This document shows positions 30,743-39,954 of a DNA stretch of 64,000 bases, piece by piece (the first letter of the stretch is position 1; every line of letters starts with the position of its first letter). Source of the DNA: Mesorhizobium shangrilense. GTDB lineage: Bacteria; Pseudomonadota; Alphaproteobacteria; Rhizobiales; Rhizobiaceae. The stretch lies in the NCBI RefSeq assembly GCF_040537815.1, contig NZ_JBEWSZ010000001.1, positions 682,001-746,000 on the forward strand, written 5' to 3'. A model generated the notes under the pieces. That model had not been told where the DNA came from. It ran no database searches and was given only the letters and a program-made list of their open reading frames with translations. A program made the position numbers and the translations under genes.

Positions 30743-31615
30743 TCACGCTCCACTCTCCATGAACGCGGCGAAAGCCTGCTTGTGCTCGGGATGCCAGCGC
30801 GACAGGGCAGGGCGGTTTTCGATGATGTCGCCGATCGCCCAGGCCATGCGTTTCTCGTCCATCGGACGGGCCGCTTCATTGTCGGGGCACAGGATGTAGA
30901 AGTCGCCACGAACCAGCGCACCCAGCATGAAATCGACGACCTGCTCGCCCGTCCAGGCGCTCGCTGGCTTTTCCGTCACGCCCTCGGTGAGGCCCGTATA
31001 GGTGAAGCCGGGAATGAGCAGATGCGCGGCCACCTTGGCGCCGGGTTCGTTGCGCAGTGCATGCGCCAGGCCTTCGCTGAAGGTTTTCACACCGGCCTTC
31101 GACACATTGTAGGCGAGGTTGCCGGGCGGCGTGGTGATGCCTTGCTTGGAGCCGGTGTTGATGATCAGCCCCGGTGCGCCAGAGGCCAGCATGCGGGGCG
31201 TGAAGGCCTCGACACCATGGACCACACCCCAGAAGTTGATGTCCAGCAGATGCTTCCAGGCGTCGCGATTTTCCCATGGCTTGCCGGGATTGTTGCCGAC
31301 GCCGGCATTGTTCATCAGCAGCGACACGCCGCCGAAGGCGCCGAATGCCCGGTCCGCCAGGCGGTCGACCTCGCCGGCCTTGGAGACGTTGGTTGCGACG
31401 GCGAGCGTGGCATCGTCGCCGGCAATCGCGGCGATGGCGTGGGAGGCCTCGTCGAGGCGGGCGCCGCCAATGTCGGCGAGCACGATCTTCATGCCCATGA
31501 ATGCCAGCCGTTTGGCCGCGGCAAGGCCGATGCCGCTGGCGCCGCCGGTGATGACGGCGGTATTGCCGTGGGCAAGTGCTGGCAGGGCGGTCTGGATGTC
31601 GGCATCATCGGTCAT
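30743..31615 (-). CDS. Short-chain dehydrogenase/reductase
   Basis: This is a classical SDR oxidoreductase, 290 aa from ATG 31615 (a longer frame to 31720 overlaps the divergent gene and lacks family sequence). The Rossmann loop is AVITGGASGIGLAAAKRL, NNAG appears as LLMNNAGVGNN, the catalytic Ser is in LIINTGSKQG and the YxxxK pair in NLAYNVSKAGVKTFSEGL. The C-terminal half is long (about 100 residues after the active site). NAD(P) use is certain from the fold; the substrate cannot be predicted. Confidence 0.9.
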   Translation of the reverse strand: MTDDADIQTALPALAHGNTAVITGGASGIGLAAAKRLAFMGMKIVLADIGGARLDEASHAIAAIAGDDATLAVATNVSKAGEVDRLADRAFGAFGGVSLLMNNAGVGNNPGKPWENRDAWKHLLDINFWGVVHGVEAFTPRMLASGAPGLIINTGSKQGITTPPGNLAYNVSKAGVKTFSEGLAHALRNEPGAKVAAHLLIPGFTYTGLTEGVTEKPASAWTGEQVVDFMLGALVRGDFYILCPDNEAARPMDEKRMAWAIGDIIENRPALSRWHPEHKQAFAAFMESGA

Positions 31616-31718
31616 GAGGGGGATTCCTACTGGGGACTGCGGCGAACTTAGCGCGGCAAGAGCCTCGTGCAAGGCCGTATCGACCACTTCGGGTTGACCG
31701 CGCCGGCCGGCGCTGTAC

Positions 31719-32039
31719 ATGCTGCACTCTCAAGAGGAGTACCGCGGATTGACGGACTGGGTCGAAATCCTGAAAGAGCAGACCACCACCGGCGACCAGA
31801 TGGGCCGCGAAGTGCCGCAGATGCTTGCCAATCCCGACATCAGCGAGGCGCAGGTGAGAACGCTGTTTTCCGCGCTCGAAAAACAGGCGGAGTTCGTCGA
31901 GAAATTGCGCATGGCGCTGGAGAAATTCGGCCATGATTTCTCGATCATCAAGGCGGCGGAACGGTTGGAGGAGCGCTATGCTGATCTCGCCGCCGCGGTG
32001 GCGGAGAAGCTGAAAGCGATGCGAAAGCAGAAAAAGTAG
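31719..32039 (+). CDS. Small coiled-coil protein, unknown
   Basis: The 106-residue product is highly charged and predicted helical, with heptad-like spacing (VRTLFSALEKQAEFVEKLRMALEKFG, then IIKAAERLEERYADLAAAVAEKL) and a basic tail AMRKQKK. There is no signal peptide or membrane segment. CTCAAGAGGAGTA lies just inside the start, so the exact start may be slightly different. It is divergent from the SDR gene and convergent with the TMEM175-like gene. Codon use matches the neighbours, which supports it as real; I do not recognise a family. Confidence 0.65.
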   Translation: MLHSQEEYRGLTDWVEILKEQTTTGDQMGREVPQMLANPDISEAQVRTLFSALEKQAEFVEKLRMALEKFGHDFSIIKAAERLEERYADLAAAVAEKLKAMRKQKK

Positions 32040-32045
32040 GGCGGA

Positions 32046-32621
32046 CTACTTTTCGATCACCCGCGCGAAACGCGTGTCCGGCACCAGCCAGACCAGGGCG
32101 ACCAGAACATAGATCGCGACACTGATCCATTGATTGACGAAAGCCAGCGGGATGGCGGCGATATAGGCAGCCAACGAAGCCCTTCCCTTGAAGTCGCTGC
32201 CCAAAGCCCTGGCAAAAGCACTGTCCTGGCCATGCAGTCGGTGCAGCGCGGTGACGAGAATGGCGTAGGCGGCGGCGCACAGAGCGAGGTCGAGACCGTA
32301 GACGGCGACCGGAACCCTGGCGAAATGGTTCTCGCCCATGAAGGCGGTGGTCACCGGCATCAGCGACAGCCAGAACAGGAGATGCAGGTTCGCCCACAGA
32401 ACGCCGCCATCGACGCGCTGCACGGTGTGGAACATGTTGTGCAGGTTGTTCCAGTAGATGCCGACATTGATGAAGGAGAGCACGTAGCACAGGAAGATCG
32501 GCCATTGTGGCAGAAGAGCGTAGAAGTCCTCGCCCTCCGGCACTTTCAGGTCCAGCACCATGATGGTGATGATGATGGCCGCCACCCCGTCCGTGAAGGC
32601 CTCGACCCGTCCCTTGCCCAT
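32046..32621 (-). CDS. TMEM175-family (DUF1211) potassium channel-like protein
   Basis: Bacterial TMEM175 proteins are six-helix potassium channels. The 191-residue protein begins MGKGRVEAFTDGVAAIIITIM, the conserved first helix with its RxxxFTDG signature, followed by LDLKVP. Later helices include FLCYVLSFINVGIYWNNLHNM and LHLLFWLSLMPVTTAFMGEN, both typical of the family. I start at ATG 32621 because GGTGAG lies at the right distance; an in-frame ATG at 32648 would add nine residues. Probably inner membrane. It is a single gene. Confidence 0.9.
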   Translation of the reverse strand: MGKGRVEAFTDGVAAIIITIMVLDLKVPEGEDFYALLPQWPIFLCYVLSFINVGIYWNNLHNMFHTVQRVDGGVLWANLHLLFWLSLMPVTTAFMGENHFARVPVAVYGLDLALCAAAYAILVTALHRLHGQDSAFARALGSDFKGRASLAAYIAAIPLAFVNQWISVAIYVLVALVWLVPDTRFARVIEK

Positions 32622-33121
32622 GAACTCACCTTCCCCTTGAGCGGCCATCAGGAAGCCGCTCTACCCCTCTGTGGCGAAACGGATTTAGCCGTCGGCGTCG
32701 CGTCGCGCGCAAACAGAGGAGAAATTCTGGCGGATAATTCGCGTCAAAGCGAGCACAATCAGCCAGCGGCGGCGGCCTCAGCCCGCCTTCGCGAAAAGAC
32801 GTTACTTGAATGAAGCATCCATCCCGGCGATGAAACCGGCTCTCGTCGAAAGAAAGTAAACGGTTGTCGGATCTCCACCGGCTGTGAGCCGCGCTTCAAG
32901 CAATTCCTCAACTATAATGCGGGAAATCAAAGTGCAAGGCCCGTGGCCGGGTTGCCCGTACCTGTCATTTCTTGACTTTCTTTCCGCGCACCTGCTTCCT
33001 TCCTGCAGGTGGCTCGGATCGAGGCCAAGCAACGGCCCGCGCTTGCTGCGTTGCCATCGGCGTCAGCCGTAATGCAAGCGCTGAAACAGCCGGCATTTTG
33101 CCGGCTGGAATGGAGGGACTG
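32622..33121. other. Gap upstream of the SH3 gene
   Basis: No confident gene. A minus-strand frame around 32804-32930 could encode a 42-residue peptide only from a TTG start and with atypical codons. A hairpin CAGCCGGC/GCCGGCTG (33087-33094 and 33100-33107) lies just before the ribosome site of the SH3 gene. The rest shows nothing I can name. Confidence 0.4.
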
Positions 33122-33535
33122 ATGAGATTTCGACTGCTGCTTTGTATCGCGACCATTCTGGCCGCCATTTTCGGAACGTCCGCCGCTGCCTTCGCCTACG
33201 GCGCCCACGCCACGACAAACCTCAATGTGCGCTCGGGGCCGGGAGCTGGCTACCATAAGATCGCGACCTTGCCAGCGGGCGCTCGTGTCAATGTGCTCGG
33301 CTGCCAGCCAGGCTGGTGCAACATCCATCATGGCGGTGTGCGCGGCTGGGTCAGTTCCGGCTACCTGCAGCGCGTCAATGTCGTGCATCCGCCGGTCGTC
33401 ATCGTGCGCCCGCCGCACCACCGGCCGCCGCATTGGCAGCATCGTCCACCGCACCATCGGCCCCCGTATCACCGCCCGCCGCACAAGCCGCGTCCCGGCA
33501 AGTGCAAGATCGCGCCGGGCTTTTCGTGCAAATAG
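33122..33535 (+). CDS. Exported SH3-domain protein with His/Pro-rich tail
   Basis: The 137-residue protein starts at ATG 33122 after GGAGGG, with a signal peptide ending near SAAAFA. A bacterial SH3 (SH3_3) domain follows at about residues 30-85 (TTNLNVRSGPGAGYHKIATLPAGARVNVLG, with GWVSSGYLQ at its end); such domains usually bind peptidoglycan or peptides. The tail (about 92-130) repeats RPPH units, with histidines spaced two to five apart, then ends in a Cys-containing basic segment. The tail could bind metal ions or cell-wall polymers; that is inference. A hairpin precedes the ribosome site. Confidence 0.85.
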   Translation: MRFRLLLCIATILAAIFGTSAAAFAYGAHATTNLNVRSGPGAGYHKIATLPAGARVNVLGCQPGWCNIHHGGVRGWVSSGYLQRVNVVHPPVVIVRPPHHRPPHWQHRPPHHRPPYHRPPHKPRPGKCKIAPGFSCK

Positions 33536-33638
33536 CAGCCATTGCGTCGGTTTCGGCGCCATGCCGGATCGCATGAAGAAAGGGGCCGCAATCGCCTGCG
33601 GCCCCTTCCATGACCGACACCCGGGAAGCTGAGGTCTT

Positions 33639-35120
33639 TCAGCCGTTCGGCGTTTCTGGCGACAGATGCGCGCGTCCGCGCGGCACACCGAGGCCGGTGT
33701 CCGGCGGCTCGCCGGCGGCCGGCCTGTCCTCGATCATGTGCATGGTACGCCAGCGGCCGAAGCGATAATAGGCGGCGGCCAGTATGAGCGAGCTGATCGA
33801 ACCGGCCGGAAAACTCCACCACAGCGCTTCCTCGCCGATATAGCTGCGCATGAAATACGCAAAGCCGGTGCGCACGACGAGCACCGAGATCACCAGGATG
33901 ATCAGTGGCGGCATCACGGCACCGGTGGCGCGCACGGTGGCGAACAGCACGATGGTGATGCCAAACAGGATGAACGACCAGGACGCGACATTGTTGATAT
34001 GGGCGGCGATATCGATCGCCGCGCTGTCGCTTTTCAGGAACAGGCTGAGCACCGAACGGTCGAAAAACCAGAGCAGGGCTACCAGAGCGCCGGTCAAAAC
34101 CAGGTTGAAGCCGACGCCGGAGGCGGCGATGCGGCCGATACGGTCCCAGCGTCCGGCGCCGACATTCTGCGCCGCCATCGAGGAGACCGCGGCACCGATG
34201 GCGAGCGCCGGCATCTGGATATAGGTCCAGAGCTGCGCGGCGATGCCGTAGGCGGCCGCGACCTGCGAGCCGTAGGAATTGACGATGCCCATCACGGTCA
34301 GGGCGGCAGCCGAGATGACGATCATCTGCAGGCCCATCGGCACGCCCTTGAAGACGACGATGCGCAGCAGGGTCGGGTCCGGCTTCAGCAGGGCCAGGTT
34401 GGCGCCGGCCAGCCGCAACGGATGCTTGCGTGCATACAGCACGATCAGGATGGCTATAACGCTCACCGTCTGGCCGATCAGCGTCGAGGTCGCCGATCCG
34501 GCGATGCCGAGCTCGGGGAACGGGCCGATGCCGCGGATGAGCAGCGGATTGAGCACGATGTCGAGCACGACGGCGAGCGCCATGAAGAAGAAGGGCGTAC
34601 GTGAATCGCCGGCGCCGCGCAGCACCGTCATGACGAAGGACAGGAGGTTCATCATCGGCACGGCGACGAAGATGATGCGCAGATAGGACCGGGCCAGCGG
34701 CAAGGCATCGGGCGGCGTGCCAAGCGTCTTGAGGATGGCGTCGACCCAGATCCAGCCGCAGACCGCGAACACCACCGAGACGAGGAAGAAGAAGGTGGCG
34801 CTGGTGCCGACGATGCGGCGGGCCTCGGGGAGGTCGCGCGCGCCCACCGACTGCGCCACCAGGATGGTCGCCGCCATGCCGATGCCGAACACCGTGCCGA
34901 GGATGAGGAACAGCACGAGATTGGCATTCGACGTGGCGGTCAGCGCGGATTCGCCGAGGAAGCGTCCGACCCAGACGGCGTTGATCGAACCGTTGAGCGA
35001 TTGCAGCACGTTGGAGCCGAGGACCGGCAAGGCAAACATCAGCAGCGTGCGCGGGATCGGGCCACTGGTCAGGTCGGCGGTGCGCCGGCGCGTGGGCATC
35101 TTGTCGTCCATGGCGGGCAT
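33639..35120 (-). CDS. MATE family multidrug/toxin exporter
   Basis: MATE proteins export organic cations and other toxic compounds using H+ or Na+ gradients. The 493-residue protein has about 12 hydrophobic segments in two similar halves. Family patterns include GPIPRTLLMFALPVLGSNVLQSLNGSINAVWVGRFLGESALTA split over the first helices, LRGAGDSRTPFFFM in the first half, and AAQNVGAGRWDRIGRIA in the second. The start may be ATG 35120 or ATG 35111. The C terminus is a hydrophilic tail. The gene stands alone; substrate unknown. Confidence 0.9.
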   Translation of the reverse strand: MPAMDDKMPTRRRTADLTSGPIPRTLLMFALPVLGSNVLQSLNGSINAVWVGRFLGESALTATSNANLVLFLILGTVFGIGMAATILVAQSVGARDLPEARRIVGTSATFFFLVSVVFAVCGWIWVDAILKTLGTPPDALPLARSYLRIIFVAVPMMNLLSFVMTVLRGAGDSRTPFFFMALAVVLDIVLNPLLIRGIGPFPELGIAGSATSTLIGQTVSVIAILIVLYARKHPLRLAGANLALLKPDPTLLRIVVFKGVPMGLQMIVISAAALTVMGIVNSYGSQVAAAYGIAAQLWTYIQMPALAIGAAVSSMAAQNVGAGRWDRIGRIAASGVGFNLVLTGALVALLWFFDRSVLSLFLKSDSAAIDIAAHINNVASWSFILFGITIVLFATVRATGAVMPPLIILVISVLVVRTGFAYFMRSYIGEEALWWSFPAGSISSLILAAAYYRFGRWRTMHMIEDRPAAGEPPDTGLGVPRGRAHLSPETPNG

Positions 35121-35230
35121 CTCGGCAAATGTGAGTCCGGCCTGCGATGGTATCGCAGGCCGGATGGAGATGCACCCTTGTGGAATGGAACCGTGACCGA
35201 AAGGCGGGCTATTCGGTCGTGCCAGTTCGA

Positions 35231-36721
35231 TTACTTCTTGTTCAGGCCGGGAAGCGTGACCTGATAGACCAGGAACATGGTGTCGACATCGGCGCCGTCG
35301 TCGGCCTTGTAGGGAGCGCCGACCTGGAAGCCATCCTGCGTCAGGAAGTCGTTGTCATTGGCGACGAACAGGAAATAGTCATCCGGCAGTTTTGGGTCGA
35401 GCACGTTGGCGAGCGACATCGCCTCCCACTTCTCCGAAAGATTGTTGTGGTCGTTCGGCGCGCCATTGTGCAAGCCGAAGCGGCCAAGCTCGGCATTGTC
35501 GTTGACGTCGATGAACGGCGTCAGCTTGGCCGGTGTCACCGACGCGTCGACGACGCCCTTGGGGGCAACCGGCTTGTCCTTGTCGAAGTCGGTGCCGGCG
35601 ATGTCGGTGGCGTTGGAGAGGTCGACAACGTTGATCTGGCGGTAGAGCGAGGTGTCGCCCTTGAGCCCCTGGCCGTTGCCGCTGTCGCGCGCGATCATCA
35701 GGAAGGTCTGGTCGGACAGCGCGACGATCTCGCTCTGTGCGGCGACCTTGGTCTTGCCCTTGGCATCGGTGAATACCGGCAGCGGCACGACATATTCATG
35801 CGCCAGCTTCAGATGGTCGAGGTTGGAAGCGTCATAGACCAGTGCGCGCGTGTTCCGGCGGGTGGCCGGCGAATCGCCGCCATCCTGCCTGGTGGCCGAC
35901 TGCAGCACCGCGATCAGGAACTTGCCGTCCGGCGTCATCGCCATGCCTTCGAGGCCCTGGTTGTTCTGGCGGCCGGTATCGGGATCCTTCGGATCGGGTT
36001 CGGCAGCACCTGGCCCGGGGTTGTTCGAGGCAAAGTTGGGCACGCCCTTGCGCATCGGCACCAGGGCAGCCGGTGGTTGGGTCGCTGACAGAAGATGGCC
36101 GTCGGCGGAGAAACGGTAGATGTTGGGGCCGTATTCATCCGAGATGAACATCGAGCCGTCGGGCAGCCGCACGATCGCCTCGTTGTCGAGCGAGAGCTTG
36201 CCATTGTCGGCCTGCGGCAGCATCGGTATGTCGCCGGCGGCGGCACGCACGCCGTTGAGCGGATCGAGGCCGGTGGCATCAGCGCCCTTGTCATCGGTGA
36301 GCAGCATAGTGTCGGCGAGCTTGGCGGCGACGCCCGACTGTTCCTTGCCGGCAACTGGCGCGGCGCCCGGTGCTACCGGAGCGAATTCGATGGCGATCGT
36401 GTTGAGGCGTGGGCGATAATCGGTGGTGCCGGCGACATTGTAGCCGCGATCCGGCAGCAGCCAGAGCGAACCCTTGTAGCCGTCCGCGTCGCGCGTCCAG
36501 CCGGCGGTGTCCACAGCCATGCCGGAGCCGGAACCGAAGGTCTCGCCGAACTTGTCGCGCTGGCTGGCCGGTATGCGGCCGGCGCCAACCAACCCCTTGT
36601 TGACGAAACTGCTGCTGCCGATGGTGACGGTGGTGTCGGCTGCTATCGCGGGCAGCGAAATGGCTGACGCGGCCAGCGTGGCGGCGAGCAATCGCAGTGA
36701 GAATGAACGCAGGTGCTTCAT
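35231..36721 (-). CDS. Exported phytase-like esterase (esterase-like activity of phytase family)
   Basis: This 496-residue protein belongs to the secreted family named for an esterase-like activity of phytase, probably a beta-propeller. ATG 36721 starts a clear signal peptide (MKHLRSFSLRLLAATLAASA, cleavage near AIAAD); the longer upstream frame is not conserved-looking. Motifs are DRGYNVAGTTDYRPR, LDNEAIVRLPDGSMFISDEYGPNIYRF, and NQGLEGMAMTPDGKFL, with several acidic residues that could hold calcium. The substrate may be a phosphoester, but phytase activity is not shown by sequence. A single gene. Confidence 0.85.
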   Translation of the reverse strand: MKHLRSFSLRLLAATLAASAISLPAIAADTTVTIGSSSFVNKGLVGAGRIPASQRDKFGETFGSGSGMAVDTAGWTRDADGYKGSLWLLPDRGYNVAGTTDYRPRLNTIAIEFAPVAPGAAPVAGKEQSGVAAKLADTMLLTDDKGADATGLDPLNGVRAAAGDIPMLPQADNGKLSLDNEAIVRLPDGSMFISDEYGPNIYRFSADGHLLSATQPPAALVPMRKGVPNFASNNPGPGAAEPDPKDPDTGRQNNQGLEGMAMTPDGKFLIAVLQSATRQDGGDSPATRRNTRALVYDASNLDHLKLAHEYVVPLPVFTDAKGKTKVAAQSEIVALSDQTFLMIARDSGNGQGLKGDTSLYRQINVVDLSNATDIAGTDFDKDKPVAPKGVVDASVTPAKLTPFIDVNDNAELGRFGLHNGAPNDHNNLSEKWEAMSLANVLDPKLPDDYFLFVANDNDFLTQDGFQVGAPYKADDGADVDTMFLVYQVTLPGLNKK

Positions 36722-37037
36722 GGACAATATCCCTTTGATGACAAACGTGCCGTTGGTTCGACGAAATTGAGCTGTTGCCTTGAGCGGGTGGGGGCTCCCG
36801 CCTCGGAGGGGCCAATGCCCTTCCGCAAAGCGATCTAGGGTGTGAACATGATAGCTGCGTGACAAGGTTGTGGTTCTTGCCGCTCTCCCTTCAAGAGGCG
36901 CCGCGCGGGGCCACAATGCCGGGTGAAGGCGCGGATGACCTGGAACCGGAACCATCCCCATTCCTGTTCGTTGGAGCCTGGCCACTGGCCGTCCTGGACG
37001 GGGAAGGTGGCCGTCGTCATGCGAGAGGGAGGACCAG
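36722..37037. other. Divergent gap between phytase-like and EncFtn-like genes
   Basis: No gene is visible. It probably holds promoters for both divergent genes. GAGAGGGAGGA at about 37022-37032 is the strong ribosome site of the gene at 37038. Confidence 0.4.
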
Positions 37038-37352
37038 ATGGGCTTCGATCAATATCACGAGCCGCCGGAGGAACTGTCGCAGAAGGTGCGGACCTTTGCC
37101 CGCATGATCACTTCGCTGATCGAAGAGGCGGAGGCGATCGGCTGGTATGAGCAGCGCATCTCGGTGGAAAAGGACGCCCAGGCGCGCGCCATCATGAAGA
37201 ACGCGCAGGCCGAGGAGTTCAAGCACTTCGGCATGGACCTCGAATTCCTGCTGCGTCAGAAGAAGGACTGGCGGGCCGAGCTCAAGGAAATCCTGTTCAC
37301 CACCGGCGACATCGTCAAACGTGGCGAGGCCGGCGAGAAGAAGGTGGACTGA
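37038..37352 (+). CDS. Encapsulated-ferritin-like (EncFtn) protein without cargo tag
   Basis: The 104-residue product matches the two-helix encapsulated ferritin family, which forms annular decamers with ferroxidase sites between subunits. The order of features agrees: YHEPPEELS at the N terminus, SLIEEAEAIGWYEQR (Glu32, Trp36, Tyr37), and EEFKHFGMDLEFLLR (Glu60, His63), followed by LKEILFTTGDI. These correspond to the iron-ligand Glu, Tyr and Glu/His of the family. Unlike typical members it stops soon after (GEKKVD) and lacks the C-terminal encapsulin-targeting peptide. No encapsulin shell gene is adjacent. The function in iron storage or oxidation is inferred. Confidence 0.82.
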   Translation: MGFDQYHEPPEELSQKVRTFARMITSLIEEAEAIGWYEQRISVEKDAQARAIMKNAQAEEFKHFGMDLEFLLRQKKDWRAELKEILFTTGDIVKRGEAGEKKVD

Positions 37353-37432
37353 CTGGCTGTTGCTGGTTGCGCAAAGGCCCTGTCGACTTCGCCCTTTTCA
37401 CCGGCCCCGGAACCGTTTCACATTTTCCTGTT

Positions 37433-38944
37433 CTAGGCGTCGACCCCGAACATGAAATCCCTGACCCTGCGATCGCGAGTCGAGGTCTGCCGCAAGGCAT
37501 CGGGCGGCCCGTCGAATTCGACGCGGCCATTTTCCATGAACAGGATGCGGCTGGAGACGTCGAGGGCGAATTGCATCTCGTGGGTGACGATCACCATCGT
37601 CGTGCCCTCGGCGGCGAGCTGACGGATGACGCGCAGCACTTCGCCGACGGTTTCGGGGTCGAGGGCCGAAGTCGGTTCGTCGAACAGGATGATCGATGGC
37701 CGCATGGCCAGCGCGCGGGCGATGGCAACACGCTGCTGCTGGCCGCCGGACAATTGATGCGGATATTTGTTCGCATGCGCGGCCATTCCGACCTTGCGCA
37801 GCATGGCCAGCGCCAGCTGGCGGATCTCGGCGTCGCTGCCGAGCCCATGGTAGCGCGGCGCGAGCATGACATTGCCCAACACGCTCTTGTGCGGAAACAG
37901 GTTGAAGCTCTGAAAGACCATGCCGATGTCGAGGATGCGTTTGCGGCTTGTCCGCTCCTGCGAACGGTGGGTATCGCGTCTTCCCTGCAGGAAGCGCGCC
38001 CCCTGGAGCAGGACCTCGCCGTGATCGAGAGGTTCAAGGCCGTTCAGGCTGCGGATCAGGGTGGATTTCCCTGAACCGGAGGGGCCGATGACCGATACGA
38101 CCTGGCCGGTGTCGATGCACAAGTTGATATCCTTGAGGACATCGACCATGCCAAAGGATTTCCTGCCGTTCTTCAATTCGATGACCGGCATGTCCCTGCG
38201 ACTGTCGGCGGCAGGAAGCCAACGCTTGAGATCGAGCATGTCGCCGGTGACCGCGGACATCTCGCCGACATGTCGGGTGACATCGAGATAGCGCTCCAGC
38301 TGGCGAAGAAGCACGGTGAAGATGGTCACGATGAAGACGTAGTAGAACGTCACGCCAAGCATCGTCTCCAGCACCTTGAAGTTCTGGGTGTACATGCGCT
38401 GCCCTACCAGCAGGATTTCCGACAGCGAGATCACCGAGACGAGCGAGGTCAGCTTGACGATCGATATGTATTCATTGGCGAGCGCCGGAAGAGCGACGCG
38501 CAGCGCCTGCGGGATGATGATGAGGCGCTGGATGCCGAAGGCTCCGATCCCCAGTGCCTTGCCGGCTTCCGCCTGGCCTCTTTGCACCGCCATCAGCCCG
38601 CCGCGATGGATTTCGGCGATATAGGCGGTTTCGCTCAGGACCATGGCGATCAATCCGGCGAAAAACGGCTTTGACAGGAACGCGCTGGTCGAGGGGAACA
38701 TCTGCGGCATGTTGTAGGTGAAGATCAGCAACACCAGCAGCGGCACGCTTCGGAACAACCAGATGTAGAGGCCGGCGGCGCGCGCCACCACCATGTTGCT
38801 GGAGCGCATGCACAGCGCCAGGCCGAAGCCAAGCACGATGGCGATCAGCCAGCTTAGAAGGCTGAGTTCGACAACCGTCAGCGAAGCGGACCAGAAGTCG
38901 CGGCTCCAGAACAGGCCAAGCGTGTAGGACCAATCGAACTGCAT
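37433..38944 (-). CDS. Fused permease-ATPase of a polar amino acid ABC transporter
   Basis: One 503-residue polypeptide joins the membrane and ATP-hydrolysing parts of an HAAT-type amino acid importer. Residues 1 to about 225 are a His/Glu/Gln/Arg/opine-type permease ([46 protein letters not shown], the EAA-loop region). Residues from about 255 are the ATPase, with Walker [10 protein letters not shown] near 286, [15 protein letters not shown] near 395, and Walker [16 protein letters not shown] start at ATG 38944. Such subunits are normally separate, so this is a gene fusion. The binding protein is encoded just upstream at 39012-39869. Confidence 0.93.
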   Translation of the reverse strand: MQFDWSYTLGLFWSRDFWSASLTVVELSLLSWLIAIVLGFGLALCMRSSNMVVARAAGLYIWLFRSVPLLVLLIFTYNMPQMFPSTSAFLSKPFFAGLIAMVLSETAYIAEIHRGGLMAVQRGQAEAGKALGIGAFGIQRLIIIPQALRVALPALANEYISIVKLTSLVSVISLSEILLVGQRMYTQNFKVLETMLGVTFYYVFIVTIFTVLLRQLERYLDVTRHVGEMSAVTGDMLDLKRWLPAADSRRDMPVIELKNGRKSFGMVDVLKDINLCIDTGQVVSVIGPSGSGKSTLIRSLNGLEPLDHGEVLLQGARFLQGRRDTHRSQERTSRKRILDIGMVFQSFNLFPHKSVLGNVMLAPRYHGLGSDAEIRQLALAMLRKVGMAAHANKYPHQLSGGQQQRVAIARALAMRPSIILFDEPTSALDPETVGEVLRVIRQLAAEGTTMVIVTHEMQFALDVSSRILFMENGRVEFDGPPDALRQTSTRDRRVRDFMFGVDA

Positions 38945-39011
38945 GCGTATCCGCCTCTCTTGTATCGCAGCAAGGGTGGAGGGCCGCCGCAACTGGCGAC
39001 GGCCCTTGCGA

Positions 39012-39869
39012 TTACTCGGACTTGGCCGTGAATGCCGCCTTGATGGCCTCCTGCGACGGTTCGGCGAGATTGTATTTCGTCAGCAGCGGCGCCAATTGGC
39101 CGTCTTCCTTGACCTTTTCGAATGCCTGCTTGAGAGCCGCGACCAGGGCATCGTTACCCTTGGCAATGCCGAGGCCCATCACCACCGGAAACAGGATTTC
39201 GTCGGAGGTGATGCGCAGGCGGCCACCGGAGGCGTCCACTGTCGCCTTGGCGACGCCGGCATCGTCGAATTCGACATCGACGCCGAGCGCAAGGAGCGCC
39301 TGGGCGGCCTCGGCCGAGGTGGCGAATTCCTGAATGGTCATCGGGTTCGCGGCACAGGTCGCGTCGGATACTTTCTTCAACCCGGGAACCCAGGCGGCGC
39401 CTTTCAGCGTGCCGACGCGCTTGCCGCAGAGGTCCGCCGGAGCCTTGGGCGAGAAGGCATCGTCCTTGCGAACGACCAGCGATCCCCCGGTGGTGGCATA
39501 GGGTACATAGTCGATGACCTCGGCGCGTTCTGGCGTGATGTAGAGGGCCGAAGCGATCAGGTCGAAACGCTTCGCGCGAAGCCCGGAGATGAGGCTTGCA
39601 AAGCGGGTATCCTCGAAGCGCAGCTTCAGGCCGAGTTGCGGGGCGATGAGCGCCATGAGATCGGCGTCAAAACCCTTTGCCTCGCCGTTCTCCATGTAGT
39701 CGTAGGGCGGATAGACCAGGTCCGAGCCGATAACCAGCGTGCCGGCTTCGATCGTCTGCGGTTCGGCCGCGTGCGCGGCCGGGGTGATCGCCATCAGTGC
39801 CGCGACGAATGTTGCCGCGGCCAGGCGCCGCACGAAACGGCCGATCCCATTTGCCAGAGACTTTTTCAT
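39012..39869 (-). CDS. Amino acid ABC transporter periplasmic binding protein
   Basis: The 285-residue protein is a family 3 solute-binding protein. AAAGGGGAA precedes ATG 39869. A signal peptide ends near PAAHAAE. The ligand-binding pattern follows: LVIGSDLVYPPYDYMENGEAKGFDADL, ISGLRAKRFDLIASALYITPERAEVIDYV, and the second-lobe start LCGKRVGTLKGA. Two cysteines (in DLCGKR and DATCAANP) may form a disulphide. It lies just upstream of the fused permease-ATPase and downstream of three catabolic genes on the same strand, so it probably delivers the substrate of that pathway. Confidence 0.93.
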   Translation of the reverse strand: MKKSLANGIGRFVRRLAAATFVAALMAITPAAHAAEPQTIEAGTLVIGSDLVYPPYDYMENGEAKGFDADLMALIAPQLGLKLRFEDTRFASLISGLRAKRFDLIASALYITPERAEVIDYVPYATTGGSLVVRKDDAFSPKAPADLCGKRVGTLKGAAWVPGLKKVSDATCAANPMTIQEFATSAEAAQALLALGVDVEFDDAGVAKATVDASGGRLRITSDEILFPVVMGLGIAKGNDALVAALKQAFEKVKEDGQLAPLLTKYNLAEPSQEAIKAAFTAKSE

Positions 39870-39954
39870 TTCAAATTCCCCTTTCTTGTTTGAATAGGGT
39901 GAGCGGCTGACCGCGCGATCCATTGCCGCGCGGACCCGTTGCTCACCTTCGGTG

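Noticed and set aside
31616..31720. N-terminal extension of the SDR protein to 31720
   Set aside because: The added 35 residues overlap the divergent gene and precede the normal SDR start; ATG 31615 gives the family length.
32802..33032. Minus-strand frame ending in a plausible-looking AGFIAGMDASFK
   Set aside because: It needs a TTG start, has atypical codons with low GC3 and no clear ribosome site. I left it as part of the gap.
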